Source of the DNA: Arenimonas caeni | GTDB taxonomy: Bacteria > Pseudomonadota > Gammaproteobacteria > Xanthomonadales > Xanthomonadaceae | NCBI RefSeq assembly: GCF_003024235.1 | Contig: NZ_KZ679084.1 | Location: 124,001-188,000 of the forward strand | Length of the DNA stretch: 64,000 nt | Reading direction: 5' to 3' | The notes under the pieces: generated by a model | What the model was told of the DNA's origin: nothing | Seen by the model: only the letters and a program-made list of their open reading frames with translations | Databases searched by the model: none | Shown: piece by piece, positions 1 through 12,567 of the stretch | Layout of the letters: every line of letters starts with the position of its first letter | Numbering within the stretch: the stretch's first letter is position 1 | Program-made: the position numbers and the translations under genes

Positions 1-521
1 CCGGCGACGAAGCGGCCGATGATCTGGCCGTTGGCCGGCCAGCGCCAGGCGCCGGCGATGCCGCTGGTGGCCGGCGGCGTCGGCGGCGGCGGCGTCGTGG
101 CGCGGCCGGGCGTCGTGGCCGGCGTCGTGGCCGCAGGACGGGCCGGGGGTGTCGTCGCGGGCGTGCCGGACGGCGTCGGTGCCGGTCGCGCCGGGGGCAT
201 GCCGGTGACGCTGCCGCCGCTGGTGGCGGCGACCCGCTGGCCGCCGCGCAGCTTCAGGCGCTGCCCCGGGTAGATCGTGTAGGGCGCGCGGATGCCGTTC
301 CAGCCGGCCACCTCGCGGTAGTCCAGGCCGTGCCGGAAGGCGATGCCGTAGAGGGTGTCGCCCCGCCGCACCACGTAGCTGCCGTCGCGCGGCACTTCCA
401 CGCTGGCCGGGCGCGGCGCCGGGCGGGCGCCCTCGCGCTTGACCACGCGCGAATGCCCGCAGGCGGCCACCAGGGCAAGTAGCAGCACGGCGACGCCGGC
501 GCGGGTGAACCAGGCCTTCAT
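1..521 (-). CDS. nlpD: NlpD-like LysM/M23 lipoprotein (partial, C-terminus outside window)
   Basis: Envelope lipoprotein of the NlpD/EnvC group, which activates division amidases in the periplasm. I translated it directly; it opens with an ATG at 521 and runs off the left edge. Residues 1-21 are a lipoprotein signal peptide with lipobox LVAAC (Cys21). A LysM peptidoglycan-binding domain spans about 48-91 (YVVRRGDTLYGIAFRHG, then YPGQRLKL). A Pro/Ala/Thr-rich linker follows. The last visible residues, WRWPANGQIIGRF, are the usual entry into the M23 (LytM) domain, so about half of the protein is missing. Its ATG overlaps the pcm stop by one base (TGATG), so it is translated with surE and pcm. 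In many gammaproteobacteria rpoS follows nlpD; that would lie outside the window. Confidence 0.9.
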   Translation of the reverse strand, partial: MKAWFTRAGVAVLLLALVAACGHSRVVKREGARPAPRPASVEVPRDGSYVVRRGDTLYGIAFRHGLDYREVAGWNGIRAPYTIYPGQRLKLRGGQRVAATSGGSVTGMPPARPAPTPSGTPATTPPARPAATTPATTPGRATTPPPPTPPATSGIAGAWRWPANGQIIGRFVA

Positions 522-1198
522 CACAGCGTTCCCGGCAGCAGCGGCACGAAGACGACGGCGCCCAGGTCTTCCTGCAAGAACTGGCCGTCCAGGCGCCGGA
601 TGCGCAGCAGGCGCTGGCCCGAAGGGCCGCCGACCGGGGCCACGAGCGTGCCGCCCTCCTCGAGCTGGGCGAGCAGGGCCGGCTCGATCGCCGCCGCGCC
701 GGCGGTGACGATGATGCCGCCGAAGGGCGCGTACTCGGGCCAGCCGGCGCGACCGTCGTCGTGGCGGGTGCGCACGTTCAGACCCTGGTGCCGGAAGCGG
801 CGGCGGGCGATGCGCAGCAGTTCCTCGATGCGCTCGACGCTGTAGGTTTCCAGCCCCAGCGTGGCCAGCACCGAAGCCTGGTAGCCCGAGCCGGTGCCGA
901 CTTCGAGCACCCGGGCCGGCAGGCCATGTTCAACCAGCGCCTCGGTCATGCGCGCCACCACCCAGGGCTGGGAGATGGTCTGGCCGTTGCCGATCGGCAG
1001 CGCGGTGTCCTCGTAGGCACGGCTGGCCAGGGCCTCGTCGATGAACAGGTGCCGCGGCACGGTGCGCATGGCGGTGAGCACGCGCTCGTCGACGATGCCG
1101 CCTTCCTTGCGCAGCCGCTCGACCATGCGGTCGCGGGCGCGCTGCGAGGTCATGCCCAGGCCCTTGGCCTCGGGCTGTATCCGGTAACGGGGCATCAT
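521..1198 (-). CDS. pcm: Protein-L-isoaspartate O-methyltransferase
   Basis: Repairs isoaspartyl residues in aged proteins by SAM-dependent methylation in the cytoplasm. The 225-residue product carries the Pcm signatures: the N-terminal helix [13 protein letters not shown], the motif [13 protein letters not shown], and the SAM-binding loop [15 protein letters not shown]. Two ATG codons lie side by side at 1198 and 1195. I took the first; both overlap the surE stop, so translational coupling holds either way. A longer in-frame extension upstream lies inside surE in another frame and is rejected. The surE-pcm-nlpD order is typical of gammaproteobacteria and suggests a shared stationary-phase maintenance role. 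Family assignment is secure. Confidence 0.95.
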   Translation of the reverse strand: MMPRYRIQPEAKGLGMTSQRARDRMVERLRKEGGIVDERVLTAMRTVPRHLFIDEALASRAYEDTALPIGNGQTISQPWVVARMTEALVEHGLPARVLEVGTGSGYQASVLATLGLETYSVERIEELLRIARRRFRHQGLNVRTRHDDGRAGWPEYAPFGGIIVTAGAAAIEPALLAQLEEGGTLVAPVGGPSGQRLLRIRRLDGQFLQEDLGAVVFVPLLPGTL

Positions 1199-1974
1199 GG
1201 CTTGGCTTTCATTCCTTCGCCCAGGCCGCCGACCCAGCTGGCGACCTTGTCCAGCGCCTGGTAGCGCGTGAGGTCGACGTGGATGGGCGTGATCGAAACG
1301 CAGCCGGTGCGCACCGCGTGGAAGTCGGTGCCCGGGCCGGCGTCCTGCTCCGGACCGGCCGGGCCGATCCACCACATCGGCCGGCCGCGCGGGTCGAACT
1401 GCTCGATGCAGGGCTCGGCGCGGTGGCGATGGCCCAGGCGCGTGACTTCGTAGCCGCGCAGCTCGTCCCAGGGCAGGTCGGGCACGTTGACGTTGAGGAT
1501 GGTGTCGGCCGGCAGCGGGTCGACCAGCAGGCGCGCGGTGATCTCGAGCGCGGCGCGGGCGGCGGTGTCGTAGTGGCGGCCGGAATGCTCGTCGGTGACC
1601 AGGGACATCGCGATCGCCGGATGGCCCAGGAACCGGCCTTCCATCGCCGCGGCCACGGTGCCCGAATAGATGACGTCGTCGCCGAGGTTGGCGGCGGTGT
1701 TGATGCCCGAGAGCACGATGTCCGGGTCGCGCTCGAGCAGGCCGGTCAGCGCCAGGTGCACGCAGTCGGTGGGCGTGCCGGCCACGCGCCAGACCCGCTC
1801 GCCCAGCGACTTGACCCGGATCGGCCGGTCGAGCGTGAGGGAATTGCTGGCCCCGGAACGGTCGCGGTCGGGCGCGACCACCGTCACCTCGTGGCCGGCG
1901 GCGCGCAGCGCCTCGGCCAGGACGCGGATGCCGGGGGCCTCCACGCCATCGTCATTGCTTACCAGTACGCGCAT
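1195..1974 (-). CDS. surE: 5'/3'-nucleotidase SurE
   Basis: Metal-dependent nucleoside monophosphate phosphatase, linked in this family to stationary-phase survival. The 259-residue protein begins with the metal-site motif [10 protein letters not shown] (Asp8, Asp9). It continues with the SurE blocks [21 protein letters not shown] and the metal-coordinating Asn region [20 protein letters not shown]. Length and motif order match the family. It is the first gene of the minus-strand surE-pcm-nlpD unit and is divergent from the Smr gene, with 78 bases between them that must hold both promoters. I could not pick out convincing -35 and -10 elements there. Confidence 0.97.
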   Translation of the reverse strand: MRVLVSNDDGVEAPGIRVLAEALRAAGHEVTVVAPDRDRSGASNSLTLDRPIRVKSLGERVWRVAGTPTDCVHLALTGLLERDPDIVLSGINTAANLGDDVIYSGTVAAAMEGRFLGHPAIAMSLVTDEHSGRHYDTAARAALEITARLLVDPLPADTILNVNVPDLPWDELRGYEVTRLGHRHRAEPCIEQFDPRGRPMWWIGPAGPEQDAGPGTDFHAVRTGCVSITPIHVDLTRYQALDKVASWVGGLGEGMKAKP

Positions 1975-2052
1975 CAGGGATCTCGCGGGAAGGACCCCAT
2001 GATAGCGGAAGCGACAACCCCGGTTTCACCCGTGCTGCGGTAGGCTTCCGGC

Positions 2053-2637
2053 ATGGCAAGACGAAAGGCCCCCGACACGCAGGTCAGCGAGGACGACGCC
2101 GCCCTGTTCCGGGAGGCGATCGGCGAAGTGCGCCCCTTGCCTGCCCCGCCGCCGCCGCCCGAGCGTCCGCGGCCGCCCCCGAAGCCGCGCATGCGTGCGC
2201 TCGACGAAGCCGAGGCGCTGGCGCAATCGCGCAGCGCCGGCTGGTTCGAAGCCACCATCGACGCCGCCGAAGCCCTGGCCTGGCGGCGCGACGAAGTCCC
2301 CGAGAAGGTGCTCAAGGCGCTCAGGCGCGGCCAGTACAGCGTCGGCGCCGAACTCGACCTGCACCAGCTGCGCGCGCCCGAGGCCGAGCGCTGGCTGCGC
2401 GTGTTCCTGGCCGAGGCCCGCGCCGAAGGCCAGGCCTGCGTGCGCATCATCCACGGCAAGGGCCACCGCGCCGCCGCCGGCGGTTCGGTGCTCAAGGCGC
2501 TGGTCGACCGCATGCTGCGCCAGCGCGCGGACGTGCTGGCCTACGCCTCCGCGCCGGAAGCGATGGGTGGAACCGGTGCGGTGCTGGTGCTGCTCGCCCG
2601 CCGGCGGCCTGGCGCGCTGCAGCCGCCCGGCGCCTGA
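2053..2637 (+). CDS. Smr-domain protein (putative nuclease)
   Basis: Contains a C-terminal Smr (small MutS-related) domain, a fold with DNA- or RNA-nicking activity in characterised members. In 194 residues, the first 45 are acidic then proline-rich (a PPPPPERPRPPPKP tract). A helical connector follows, and the Smr core begins near residue 102 with ELDLHQLRAPEAERWLRVFL and continues to VRIIHGKGHR. Smr proteins usually have DLHG; here Gly is Gln, while the HGKG motif is intact. The start at 2053 lies 78 bases from the divergent surE start. Smr genes beside truD/surE are usual in this lineage. The substrate cannot be told from sequence. Confidence 0.85.
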   Translation: MARRKAPDTQVSEDDAALFREAIGEVRPLPAPPPPPERPRPPPKPRMRALDEAEALAQSRSAGWFEATIDAAEALAWRRDEVPEKVLKALRRGQYSVGAELDLHQLRAPEAERWLRVFLAEARAEGQACVRIIHGKGHRAAAGGSVLKALVDRMLRQRADVLAYASAPEAMGGTGAVLVLLARRRPGALQPPGA

Positions 2638-2639
2638 GT

Positions 2640-2834
2640 TCAGTCTTCGATGCGCTCGTTGGGCGGGTTGACCCAGAACACGCGCACGCCGCGCTTGTAG
2701 GCGACGTACTCGACCGCGCTGATGTAATCGGTGTCGTAGTGGCTTTCGGCGCTTACGCGGGTCTCGGACGTGCCGGCACAGGCGGCGGGCAGGACCAGGA
2801 CGGCCAGGAGCAGGCACTTGCGGGTGACATTCAT
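2640..2834 (-). CDS. Small lipoprotein of unknown function
   Basis: A 64-residue predicted lipoprotein. The signal peptide MNVTRKCLLLAVLVLPAAC ends in lipobox LPAAC. The mature part is about 45 residues and ends NPPNERIED. I chose the ATG at 2834 because GGAGGT lies 4-9 bases upstream. The in-frame ATG at 2846 would swallow that ribosome-binding site and add MEVV before the signal peptide. The gene lies tail to tail with the Smr gene, 2 bases apart, and 39 bases downstream of the truD stop on the same strand. I do not recognise a family; the mature part holds several Tyr and charged residues and no further Cys. Confidence 0.7.
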   Translation of the reverse strand: MNVTRKCLLLAVLVLPAACAGTSETRVSAESHYDTDYISAVEYVAYKRGVRVFWVNPPNERIED

Positions 2835-2873
2835 GACGACCTCCAAGGGCAGCAGGAATACCGCCAGGCCAGC

Positions 2874-3926
2874 CTACTCCTGCGGCTGGGCCGCACAAGT
2901 GCCGCCGCGGGAGCCGTCCCTCGCCTCGCCCAGCTCGGCCAGCAGGCCGGTGGCATAGGCGCCCGGCGGCAGCTCGAAGCGCAGGGCCAGCTCGCCCGGC
3001 GCCGGCCAGTCCCAGGCCAGGTCGCCGACGCGCACGCGCAGGGCCCGCCGCTCCTGCTTCAGGCCCGCGGCCTCCAGCCCGGCGCGGATGTCCGCGTAGG
3101 GCTCCACCGCCGCCAGTTCGAGTTCGCGGGTGGCGCCGGCGCTGCGCAGCTCGCCCCGGCCCCAGAGCGGGCCGGTCGGGTGGATGTCGAGGCGCGCGGC
3201 GCGGGCCGCCAGTTCCGGCGTGGCCGGCTCGGGGCCGAACACGCTCTGGCTGCCATCGAGCATCCAGACCTCGCCCTCGCGCCCGCTGGCCCAGTCGCCG
3301 GCCCGCACGCGCCCGGCCAGCACGGCGTTGAACAGCGCCGAACGCGCCGCCGACAGGTAGATCGAACGCTTGTCCCGGTGCACGCGGGCACCGGCGAACA
3401 TGCGCCGGGCGGCATCGACGTTGTCGCCGTCGCGGCCGAATCGCTGTTCGCCGAAATAGTTCGGAAGGCCGCCCGTGGCGATGGCCTGCAGGCGCGCATC
3501 GATGGCGGCCGGGTCGCCTTCGACCTCGCGCAGGCGCAGGCTGAAGCGGTTGCCGCGCAGCGCGCCGCGGGGCAGCTTGCGCTGGTGCCAGGCGCTGTCG
3601 AGCACGCGCAGCTCCATGGCCTCCAGCGCCGCCGGGTCCGGTGCCACGCGTTTGGGCAGGTGCACCGTGAAACGCTGGCGGGTGACGGCGTGGCGGTCCT
3701 TGAGCCCCGCGTAGCTCACGCCATGTTCGGCGATGCCGGCCCAGCGGGCCAGGCAGCGGGCGGCGTGCACGGTGTTCATGCCCCGCTTTTCGATCGTCAG
3801 CAGCAGGTGCTCGCCTTCGCCCGAGGCTTCGAAACCCGGCAGCTCCTCGACGATGAAGTCCTCGGGCGCGGCGCGGAACACCGCCCGCAGCACCGGGCCA
3901 CCGTGGCCGCCGGGCAGTTCGCTCAC
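2874..3926 (-). CDS. truD: tRNA pseudouridine(13) synthase TruD
   Basis: Converts U13 of tRNA-Glu to pseudouridine. The 350-residue product has the catalytic motif [12 protein letters not shown], with the nucleophile Asp near residue 77. It also has the TruD blocks [16 protein letters not shown] and [16 protein letters not shown]. The N-terminal [14 protein letters not shown] is the standard beginning. I chose the GTG at 3926, which overlaps the ispF stop as GTGA and gives the usual length. The open frame upstream is an out-of-frame shadow of ispF. It is the last gene of the ispD-ispF-truD coupled set. The C-terminal tail after the last conserved block is Gly/Arg-rich and ends AAQPQE. Confidence 0.95.
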   Translation of the reverse strand: MSELPGGHGGPVLRAVFRAAPEDFIVEELPGFEASGEGEHLLLTIEKRGMNTVHAARCLARWAGIAEHGVSYAGLKDRHAVTRQRFTVHLPKRVAPDPAALEAMELRVLDSAWHQRKLPRGALRGNRFSLRLREVEGDPAAIDARLQAIATGGLPNYFGEQRFGRDGDNVDAARRMFAGARVHRDKRSIYLSAARSALFNAVLAGRVRAGDWASGREGEVWMLDGSQSVFGPEPATPELAARAARLDIHPTGPLWGRGELRSAGATRELELAAVEPYADIRAGLEAAGLKQERRALRVRVGDLAWDWPAPGELALRFELPPGAYATGLLAELGEARDGSRGGTCAAQPQE

Positions 3927-4405
3927 GCGCGCACCAGCAGGGCCACGGCCATCGCCGCCAGGCCTTCGCCGCGGCCGGTGAAGCCCAGCTTCTCGGACGT
4001 GGTGGCCTTGACGCTGACCGCGTCCAGGCCGATGCCGAGGTCTTCGGCCAGGTTGGCGCGCATCGCCGGCGCGTGCGCCGCCACCTTGGGCCGTTCGCAG
4101 ACGACCGTGACGTCGACGTTGCCGGCGCGCCAGCCGCGGCCGGCCAGCAGCGCGCGGCAGTGGCGCAGGAAATGCCGGCTGTCGCAATCCTTCCAGCGCG
4201 GGTCGCTGGGCGGGAAGTGCACGCCGATGTCGCCCAGCGCCAGCGCGCCGAGCAGCGCGTCGCACAGCGCGTGGATCACCACGTCGCCGTCGGAGTGCGC
4301 CAGCACGCCGCGCTCGTGCGCGATGCGCACGCCGCCGAGCACGACATGGTCGCCCTCGCCGAACGCATGCACGTCGTAGCCCTGCCCCACTCGGATGTCG
4401 GTCAT
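3923..4405 (-). CDS. ispF: 2-C-methyl-D-erythritol 2,4-cyclodiphosphate synthase
   Basis: Fifth step of the MEP isoprenoid pathway: cyclises CDP-methylerythritol 2-phosphate with loss of CMP. At 160 residues it matches the family. The Zn-binding DVH motif is at residues 11-13 ([10 protein letters not shown]). [19 protein letters not shown] holds the third Zn-ligand His, and the C-terminal [18 protein letters not shown] is the signature block. The ATG at 4405 overlaps the ispD stop (ATGA) and the stop overlaps the truD GTG, so the three are translationally coupled. IspD and IspF are separate proteins here, not the fused form of some proteobacteria. Confidence 0.97.
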   Translation of the reverse strand: MTDIRVGQGYDVHAFGEGDHVVLGGVRIAHERGVLAHSDGDVVIHALCDALLGALALGDIGVHFPPSDPRWKDCDSRHFLRHCRALLAGRGWRAGNVDVTVVCERPKVAAHAPAMRANLAEDLGIGLDAVSVKATTSEKLGFTGRGEGLAAMAVALLVRA

Positions 4406-5097
4406 GTTCTCTCGCTGCTTCGGGACAGGATGAATTCGGCCAGGGCGAGGTCGGCGGGCGTCGTGATCTTGAGGTTGTCCTCGCGGCCCTCGACCAGGCG
4501 CGGCTTCAGGCCCAGCCGCTCCATCGCCATCGCCTCGTCGGTGACCGCGGCGCCGGCGCGGCGGGCCGCCTCGAGCGCGCGGGTGAGGCCGCCGCGGCGG
4601 AACAGCTGCGGGGTCAGCGCGCGCCACAGCGACTCGCGCGGTTCGGTGGCCTGGCTGTGGCCCTGGTCGTCGGCGCGCTTGAGCGTGTCGCGCACCGGCG
4701 CGGCCAGCAGCGCACCCACCGGGTCGGCCTGGCCGAGCTCGAGCAGGCGCGCGAGGTCGTCGCGGTGCAGGCAGGGGCGCGCGGCGTCGTGCACCAGCAC
4801 CCACTGCTGCTCGTCGAGGCTGGCCGGCAGCGCATGCAGGGCCGCCAGCACCGAATCGGCGCGTTCGGCGCCGCCGGTGCAGGTGAGCACCGGCTTGCCG
4901 CCCACTTCGCGCCAGCCCGGCCAGTCGTCGTCGCCGGGCGCCAGCGCCACCACCGCGCCATCGACGCCGGGGTGGTCGAGCACCGCCCGCAGGCTGTGTT
5001 CGATCACCAGGCGGCCGGCCAGGGCCAGGTACTGCTTGGGCAGCGGCGCGCCGAAGCGCGTGCCGCGGCCCGCGGCCGGAACGACCGCCCAGGTCAC
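4402..5097 (-). CDS. ispD: 2-C-methyl-D-erythritol 4-phosphate cytidylyltransferase
   Basis: Third step of the MEP pathway: transfers CMP from CTP to methylerythritol 4-phosphate. The 231-residue protein carries the CTP-binding motif [16 protein letters not shown] near the N-terminus, then [10 protein letters not shown] and the C-terminal [11 protein letters not shown] and [13 protein letters not shown] blocks. It starts at a GTG (5097) that overlaps the ftsB stop as GTGA; this is the only start that keeps the first strand TWAVVPAAG. Direct coupling to ftsB upstream and ispF downstream is the common gammaproteobacterial arrangement. Confidence 0.96.
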   Translation of the reverse strand: MTWAVVPAAGRGTRFGAPLPKQYLALAGRLVIEHSLRAVLDHPGVDGAVVALAPGDDDWPGWREVGGKPVLTCTGGAERADSVLAALHALPASLDEQQWVLVHDAARPCLHRDDLARLLELGQADPVGALLAAPVRDTLKRADDQGHSQATEPRESLWRALTPQLFRRGGLTRALEAARRAGAAVTDEAMAMERLGLKPRLVEGREDNLKITTPADLALAEFILSRSSERT

Positions 5098-5408
5098 TGG
5101 CGCCGTTCCTCGCGGGCCGGCGCCGGCGGCGCCGGCTCGACCACGCGGTAGAAGGTTTCGCCCGGCTTGATCATGCCCAGCTCGCTGCGGGCGCGGTCCT
5201 CGACCGCCGCCTCGCCCGACTTGAGGTCGTCGACCTCGGCCGACAGCGCGTCGTTGCGAAGCTGCAGGCGGGCGTTCTCGCGCCGCTGCTCATCCACCCT
5301 GGCTTCGAGCTGGCGCACCTCGCCCAGGCTGCCGCCACCCCACCAGAGCTTGGCCTGCAGGCCCGCGAGGGCCAGCAGCAGCACGGCGGGGATCAGCCAG
5401 CGGCGCAA
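5094..5408 (-). CDS. ftsB: Cell division protein FtsB (TTG start)
   Basis: Bitopic inner-membrane protein of the FtsQBL divisome subcomplex. It has 104 residues, with one N-terminal membrane segment (about 4-20, [15 protein letters not shown]) and then a coiled coil (about 30-66). The FtsB block [21 protein letters not shown] follows, and the tail is Pro/Ala-rich. The only in-frame start before the membrane segment is TTG at 5408, 9 bases after the enolase stop. There is no clear Shine-Dalgarno, so translation probably relies on reinitiation after eno. The eno-ftsB-ispD order is conserved in related genomes. Family and context agree; the start codon is the uncertain part. Confidence 0.92.
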   Translation of the reverse strand: MRRWLIPAVLLLALAGLQAKLWWGGGSLGEVRQLEARVDEQRRENARLQLRNDALSAEVDDLKSGEAAVEDRARSELGMIKPGETFYRVVEPAPPAPAREERRQ

Positions 5409-5417
5409 GGGCCAGGC

Positions 5418-9629
<4,212 letters not shown>

Positions 9630-9639
9630 TCAGCCACTT

Positions 9640-9669
9640 GCGCCCGCCCGCCGGGCGGCGGACGGGCGC
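9640..9669 (-). terminator. Hairpin after the globin gene
   Basis: Two 13-base arms (9640-9652 and 9657-9669) pair with one mismatch around a GGGC loop, six bases past the globin stop. The stem is almost all G and C. No T run follows on the minus strand, so it is a possible Rho-independent-like or mRNA-protecting hairpin rather than a textbook terminator. It would separate globin transcription from pyrG. Confidence 0.4.
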
Positions 9670-9675
9670 CGCGCC

Positions 9676-10080
9676 TCAGTGGCGCTGGCTGAAGGTCTGG
9701 ATGACGGCCGACATGCCCTCGCGCCAGCGGCGCTCGAGGGCCGGGGTGAACTGGGGGTCGGTTTCGGCCACGGCCTTGACCAGGCTGTCGACCCAATAGG
9801 GATAGAGCGCAGGATCGACCGGGGTACGGCCGCTGCGCGCGTGCACGTCGGCCATCTGCTCGATGCCCCGCTTCACCAGCCCGCCGCCGGCCGCATGCGA
9901 AATGGCCATGCTGATGCCCCGGCGCAGCGCCAGGCGCTGCTTCTGGAAGTCGGTGGCGGCGAACATGGGCCCGATGGCGGGGTGGCTTGCGAGGAATATT
10001 TCGTAGAAGCGCTCGATGAAGTCCTTGCCGCGCAGGCATCGCCCGTAACTCTGCTGCAGATCGTCGAAATTATCGGCCAT
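9676..10080 (-). CDS. Single-domain globin
   Basis: A 134-residue haem protein of the bacterial globin superfamily, length of a single-domain globin with no reductase or sensor module. The N-terminal helix SYGRCLRGKDFIERFYEIFL and the CD region PAIGPMFAATDFQKQRLALR are typical. The likely proximal His is in MADVHARSG near residue 80. The C-terminal helix EGMSAVIQTFSQRH closes the fold. I chose the ATG at 10080; the upstream in-frame extension is low-complexity and overlaps the divergent parE control region. Oxygen, NO or sensing roles cannot be separated by sequence. It is divergent from parE, with 202 bases between them. Confidence 0.82.
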   Translation of the reverse strand: MADNFDDLQQSYGRCLRGKDFIERFYEIFLASHPAIGPMFAATDFQKQRLALRRGISMAISHAAGGGLVKRGIEQMADVHARSGRTPVDPALYPYWVDSLVKAVAETDPQFTPALERRWREGMSAVIQTFSQRH

Positions 10081-10282
10081 GGCGCCCCCGGGGCATTGCT
10101 GATGATCCCTCCACGGTATCCGCTGGCCCGGCGAGGCGGCGGCCGCCGCTCCTGATCCATGACGCAACACACATTCCCGCCAGCGGCAACACCGGGCCGC
10201 GCACAGGGACGCCGCGCCCGGCGCCGCTGCTATCCTTGCCGCCCGAGGGCGCAGGACCGCGCCGACAAGACCCCGCAGGCCA

Positions 10283-12172
10283 ATGAACACCCGCTACAAC
10301 GCCGCCGACATCGAAGTCCTCTCGGGCCTGGACCCGGTCAAGCGCCGCCCGGGCATGTACACCGACACCACCCGGCCCAACCACCTGGCCCAGGAAGTGA
10401 TCGACAACTCGGTGGACGAGGCCCTCGGCGGGCACGCGAAGCTGGTGGAGGTGACGGTCCACGCCGACGGCAGCGTGGAGGTGTCCGACGACGGCCGCGG
10501 CATGCCGGTGGACGTGCACCCCGAGGAGGGCATCCCGGGCGTCGAGCTGATCCTCACCCGCCTGCATGCCGGCGGCAAGTTCAGCGGCAAGAACTACACC
10601 TTCTCCGGCGGCCTGCACGGCGTGGGCGTGAGCGTGGTGAACGCGCTTTCGAAGAAGGTCGAGGTGTTCATCAGGCGCGAGGGCCAGGAACACCGCATGG
10701 AGTTCCGCGACGGCGACCGGGCCTCGTCCCTGGAGGTCGTGGGCACCGTCGGCAAGCGCAACACCGGCACCCGCCTGCGCTTCTGGCCGGACCCGAAGTA
10801 TTTCGACAGCCCGAAGATCGCCCTGCGGCCGCTGCGGCACCTGCTGCGCGCCAAGGCCGTGCTCTGCCCGGGCCTGACCGTGCGCCTGCACGACGCCAGC
10901 ACCGGCGAGAGCCACGAGTGGTGCTACCAGGACGGCCTGCGCGACTACCTGCTGGGCGAACTGCAGGGCCGCGAGCTGCTGCCGGCCGAGCTGTTCGTCG
11001 GCCACCTGTCCAAGGACACCGAGGTGGCCGACTGGGCCGTGGCCTGGGTGCCCGAGGGCGAGCTGGTGCAGGAAAGCTACGTCAACCTCATCCCCACCGC
11101 CCAGCACGGCACCCACGTGAACGGCCTGCGCAGCGGCTTCACCGACGCGCTGCGCGAGTTCTGCGACTTCCGCAACCTGCTGCCGCGCGGCGTGAAGCTC
11201 GCCCCCGAGGACGTCTGGGACCGGGTCAGCTTCGTGCTGAGCCTGAAGATGACCGACCCGCAGTTCAGCGGCCAGACCAAGGAACGCCTGAGCTCGCGCC
11301 AGGCCGCGGCCTTCGTCGAGGGCGCGGCGCACGACGCGTTTTCACTTTGGCTCAACCAGCACGTTGAGCTGGGCACCCAGATCGCCCAGCTGGCCATCGA
11401 CCGCGCCGCCGCCCGGCTCAAGTCCGAGAAGCAGGTGGTGCGCAAGAAGGTCACCCAGGGACCGGCCCTGCCCGGCAAGCTGGCCGACTGCATCAGCCAG
11501 GACCTGGGCCGCACCGAGCTGTTCCTGGTCGAGGGCGACTCGGCCGGCGGCAGCGCCAAGCAGGCCCGCGACAAGGATTTCCAGGCCATCCTGCCGCTGC
11601 GCGGCAAGATCCTGAATACCTGGGAGGTCGAATCCGGCGGCGTGCTGGCCTCGAACGAGGTGCACGACCTGGCCGTGGCCATCGGCTGCGACCCCGGTGT
11701 GCAGGACATCGGCGGCCTGCGCTACGGGAAAGTGATCATCCTGGCCGACGCCGATTCCGACGGCCTGCACATCGCCACCCTGCTCTCGGCCCTGTTCCTG
11801 CGCCACTTCCCGGCCCTGGTGCGGGCTGGCCACGTGTTCGTGGCCATGCCGCCGCTTTTCCGCGTGGACGTGGGCAAGCAGGTGTTCTACGCCCTGGACG
11901 AGGAAGAGAAGCGCCTGCTGCTCGACCGGATCGAGCGCGAGAAGATCCGCGGCCAGGTCAGCGTCACCCGCTTCAAGGGCCTGGGCGAGATGAACCCGGC
12001 CCAGTTGCGCGAGTCCACCATCCACCCCGACACCCGCCGCCTGGTTCAGCTGACGGTGGACGACGCCGAGGCCACCCGCGGCCTGATGGACCTGCTGCTG
12101 GCCAAGAAGCGCGCCGGCGACCGCAAGGCCTGGCTGGAAGCCAAGGGCGACCTGGCTTCGCTCGAGGTCTGA
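10283..12172 (+). CDS. parE: DNA topoisomerase IV subunit B
   Basis: ATPase subunit of the chromosome-decatenating topoisomerase IV. In 629 residues it shows the GHKL ATP-binding motifs ([37 protein letters not shown]), the transducer domain, and the TOPRIM domain with [12 protein letters not shown] and [10 protein letters not shown]. It ends with the [12 protein letters not shown] block. The length (about 630, not 800) and sequence favour ParE over GyrB. Monocistronic as seen here: globin is divergent upstream, and a roughly 395-base regulatory gap follows. A possible -10 (TATCCT, 10231-10236) lies 46 bases upstream of the ATG. Confidence 0.97.
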   Translation: MNTRYNAADIEVLSGLDPVKRRPGMYTDTTRPNHLAQEVIDNSVDEALGGHAKLVEVTVHADGSVEVSDDGRGMPVDVHPEEGIPGVELILTRLHAGGKFSGKNYTFSGGLHGVGVSVVNALSKKVEVFIRREGQEHRMEFRDGDRASSLEVVGTVGKRNTGTRLRFWPDPKYFDSPKIALRPLRHLLRAKAVLCPGLTVRLHDASTGESHEWCYQDGLRDYLLGELQGRELLPAELFVGHLSKDTEVADWAVAWVPEGELVQESYVNLIPTAQHGTHVNGLRSGFTDALREFCDFRNLLPRGVKLAPEDVWDRVSFVLSLKMTDPQFSGQTKERLSSRQAAAFVEGAAHDAFSLWLNQHVELGTQIAQLAIDRAAARLKSEKQVVRKKVTQGPALPGKLADCISQDLGRTELFLVEGDSAGGSAKQARDKDFQAILPLRGKILNTWEVESGGVLASNEVHDLAVAIGCDPGVQDIGGLRYGKVIILADADSDGLHIATLLSALFLRHFPALVRAGHVFVAMPPLFRVDVGKQVFYALDEEEKRLLLDRIEREKIRGQVSVTRFKGLGEMNPAQLRESTIHPDTRRLVQLTVDDAEATRGLMDLLLAKKRAGDRKAWLEAKGDLASLEV

Positions 12173-12181
12173 GCCCCGACC

Positions 12182-12202
12182 GGCCCCGCCCCGGCGGGGG
12201 CC
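12182..12202 (+). terminator. Candidate terminator hairpin after parE
   Basis: GGCCCC at 12182-12187 pairs with GGGGCC at 12197-12202, with further partial pairing inside, ten bases after the parE stop. There is no T run, so the call is weak. It would isolate parE from the fibre operon, which has its own promoter. Confidence 0.35.
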
Positions 12203-12277
12203 GCGTTGCCCCGGCGGGAGACCGCGACGGCCGGTGACCGGCGTCGCCAACCCATGAAACTGTGACCGGCCGCCCGG

Positions 12278-12302
12278 AAATGTGACGCATCGCGTCACAT
12301 TT
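12278..12302. promoter_or_regulatory. 25-bp perfect palindrome (operator candidate)
   Basis: Arms AAATGTGACGC (12278-12288) and GCGTCACATTT (12292-12302) are exact reverse complements around ATC. It contains TGTGA and TCACA half-sites, but 9 bases apart instead of the 6 of a CRP site, so it may bind a different dimer. It lies about 160-185 bases upstream of the likely transcription start, a usual distance for a sigma-54 enhancer. A third TGTGA half-site lies exactly 20 bases upstream at 12261. Confidence 0.6.
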
Positions 12303-12388
12303 GTCCGCTGCTGCGCCCCCGAATCCTGCCGTTCGTCGGCCGGATGGCCGGCGTCTGCCCCGGCTTGCGTGTCGGCCGGCCCCCGAAT

Positions 12389-12408
12389 ACTGTGAACCTG
12401 TTCACATT
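12389..12408. promoter_or_regulatory. CRP/Clp-type binding site
   Basis: TGTGA (12391-12395), six bases, then TCACA (12402-12406): an exact match to the CRP consensus core with the correct spacing and an AT-leaning 3' flank. Its centre is about 66 bases upstream of the start predicted from the sigma-54 promoter. In Lysobacterales the CRP homologue Clp recognises the same core. Clp itself is not in this window, so the regulator is inferred. Confidence 0.65.
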
Positions 12409-12437
12409 TGTCGCCGGATCATGACGCCGTGAACGGG

Positions 12438-12455
12438 TTGGCACGCTTCCTGCAT
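12438..12455 (+). promoter_or_regulatory. Sigma-54 (RpoN) type -24/-12 promoter
   Basis: TTGGCACG at 12438-12445, four bases, then CTGCAT. The invariant GG (12440-12441) and GC (12452-12453) are separated by exactly 10 bases, and the only departure from TTGGCACG-N4-TTGCA is one T to C at the -12 element. Predicted start is near 12465, giving a leader of about 100 bases to the ATG at 12568. Such a promoter needs an enhancer-binding activator; the upstream palindrome is a candidate site for it. Confidence 0.7.
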
Positions 12456-12567
12456 ACAGCCCACCGAGCCCGCAGTTTGCGAGCCCCCGGTCGGTGATCC
12501 GGCCCGGAATGTCGACCCAACAATCCCAGTCGTTTCACCTTCAGCAAACCCAAAGGAAACCAACACC

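Larger units (their letters stand above)
12173..12567. other. Regulatory intergenic region before the fibre operon
   Basis: A 395-base gap between parE and the first subunit gene. I see no plausible small gene in it. It holds the candidate parE terminator, a 25-base palindrome (12278-12302), several TGTGA half-sites (12261, 12281, 12391), a CRP-type site (12391-12406) and a sigma-54-type promoter (12438-12455). About 100 bases of untranslated leader follow before the ATG at 12568. The density of sites suggests tight environmental control of the operon. Confidence 0.8.

Noticed and set aside
2739-4379. 546-residue plus-strand open frame
   Set aside because: Antisense to truD and ispF; no domain or signal visible.
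12278-12302. Calling the 25-bp palindrome a CRP site
   Set aside because: The half-sites are 9 bases apart, not 6. It is kept as an unnamed operator.
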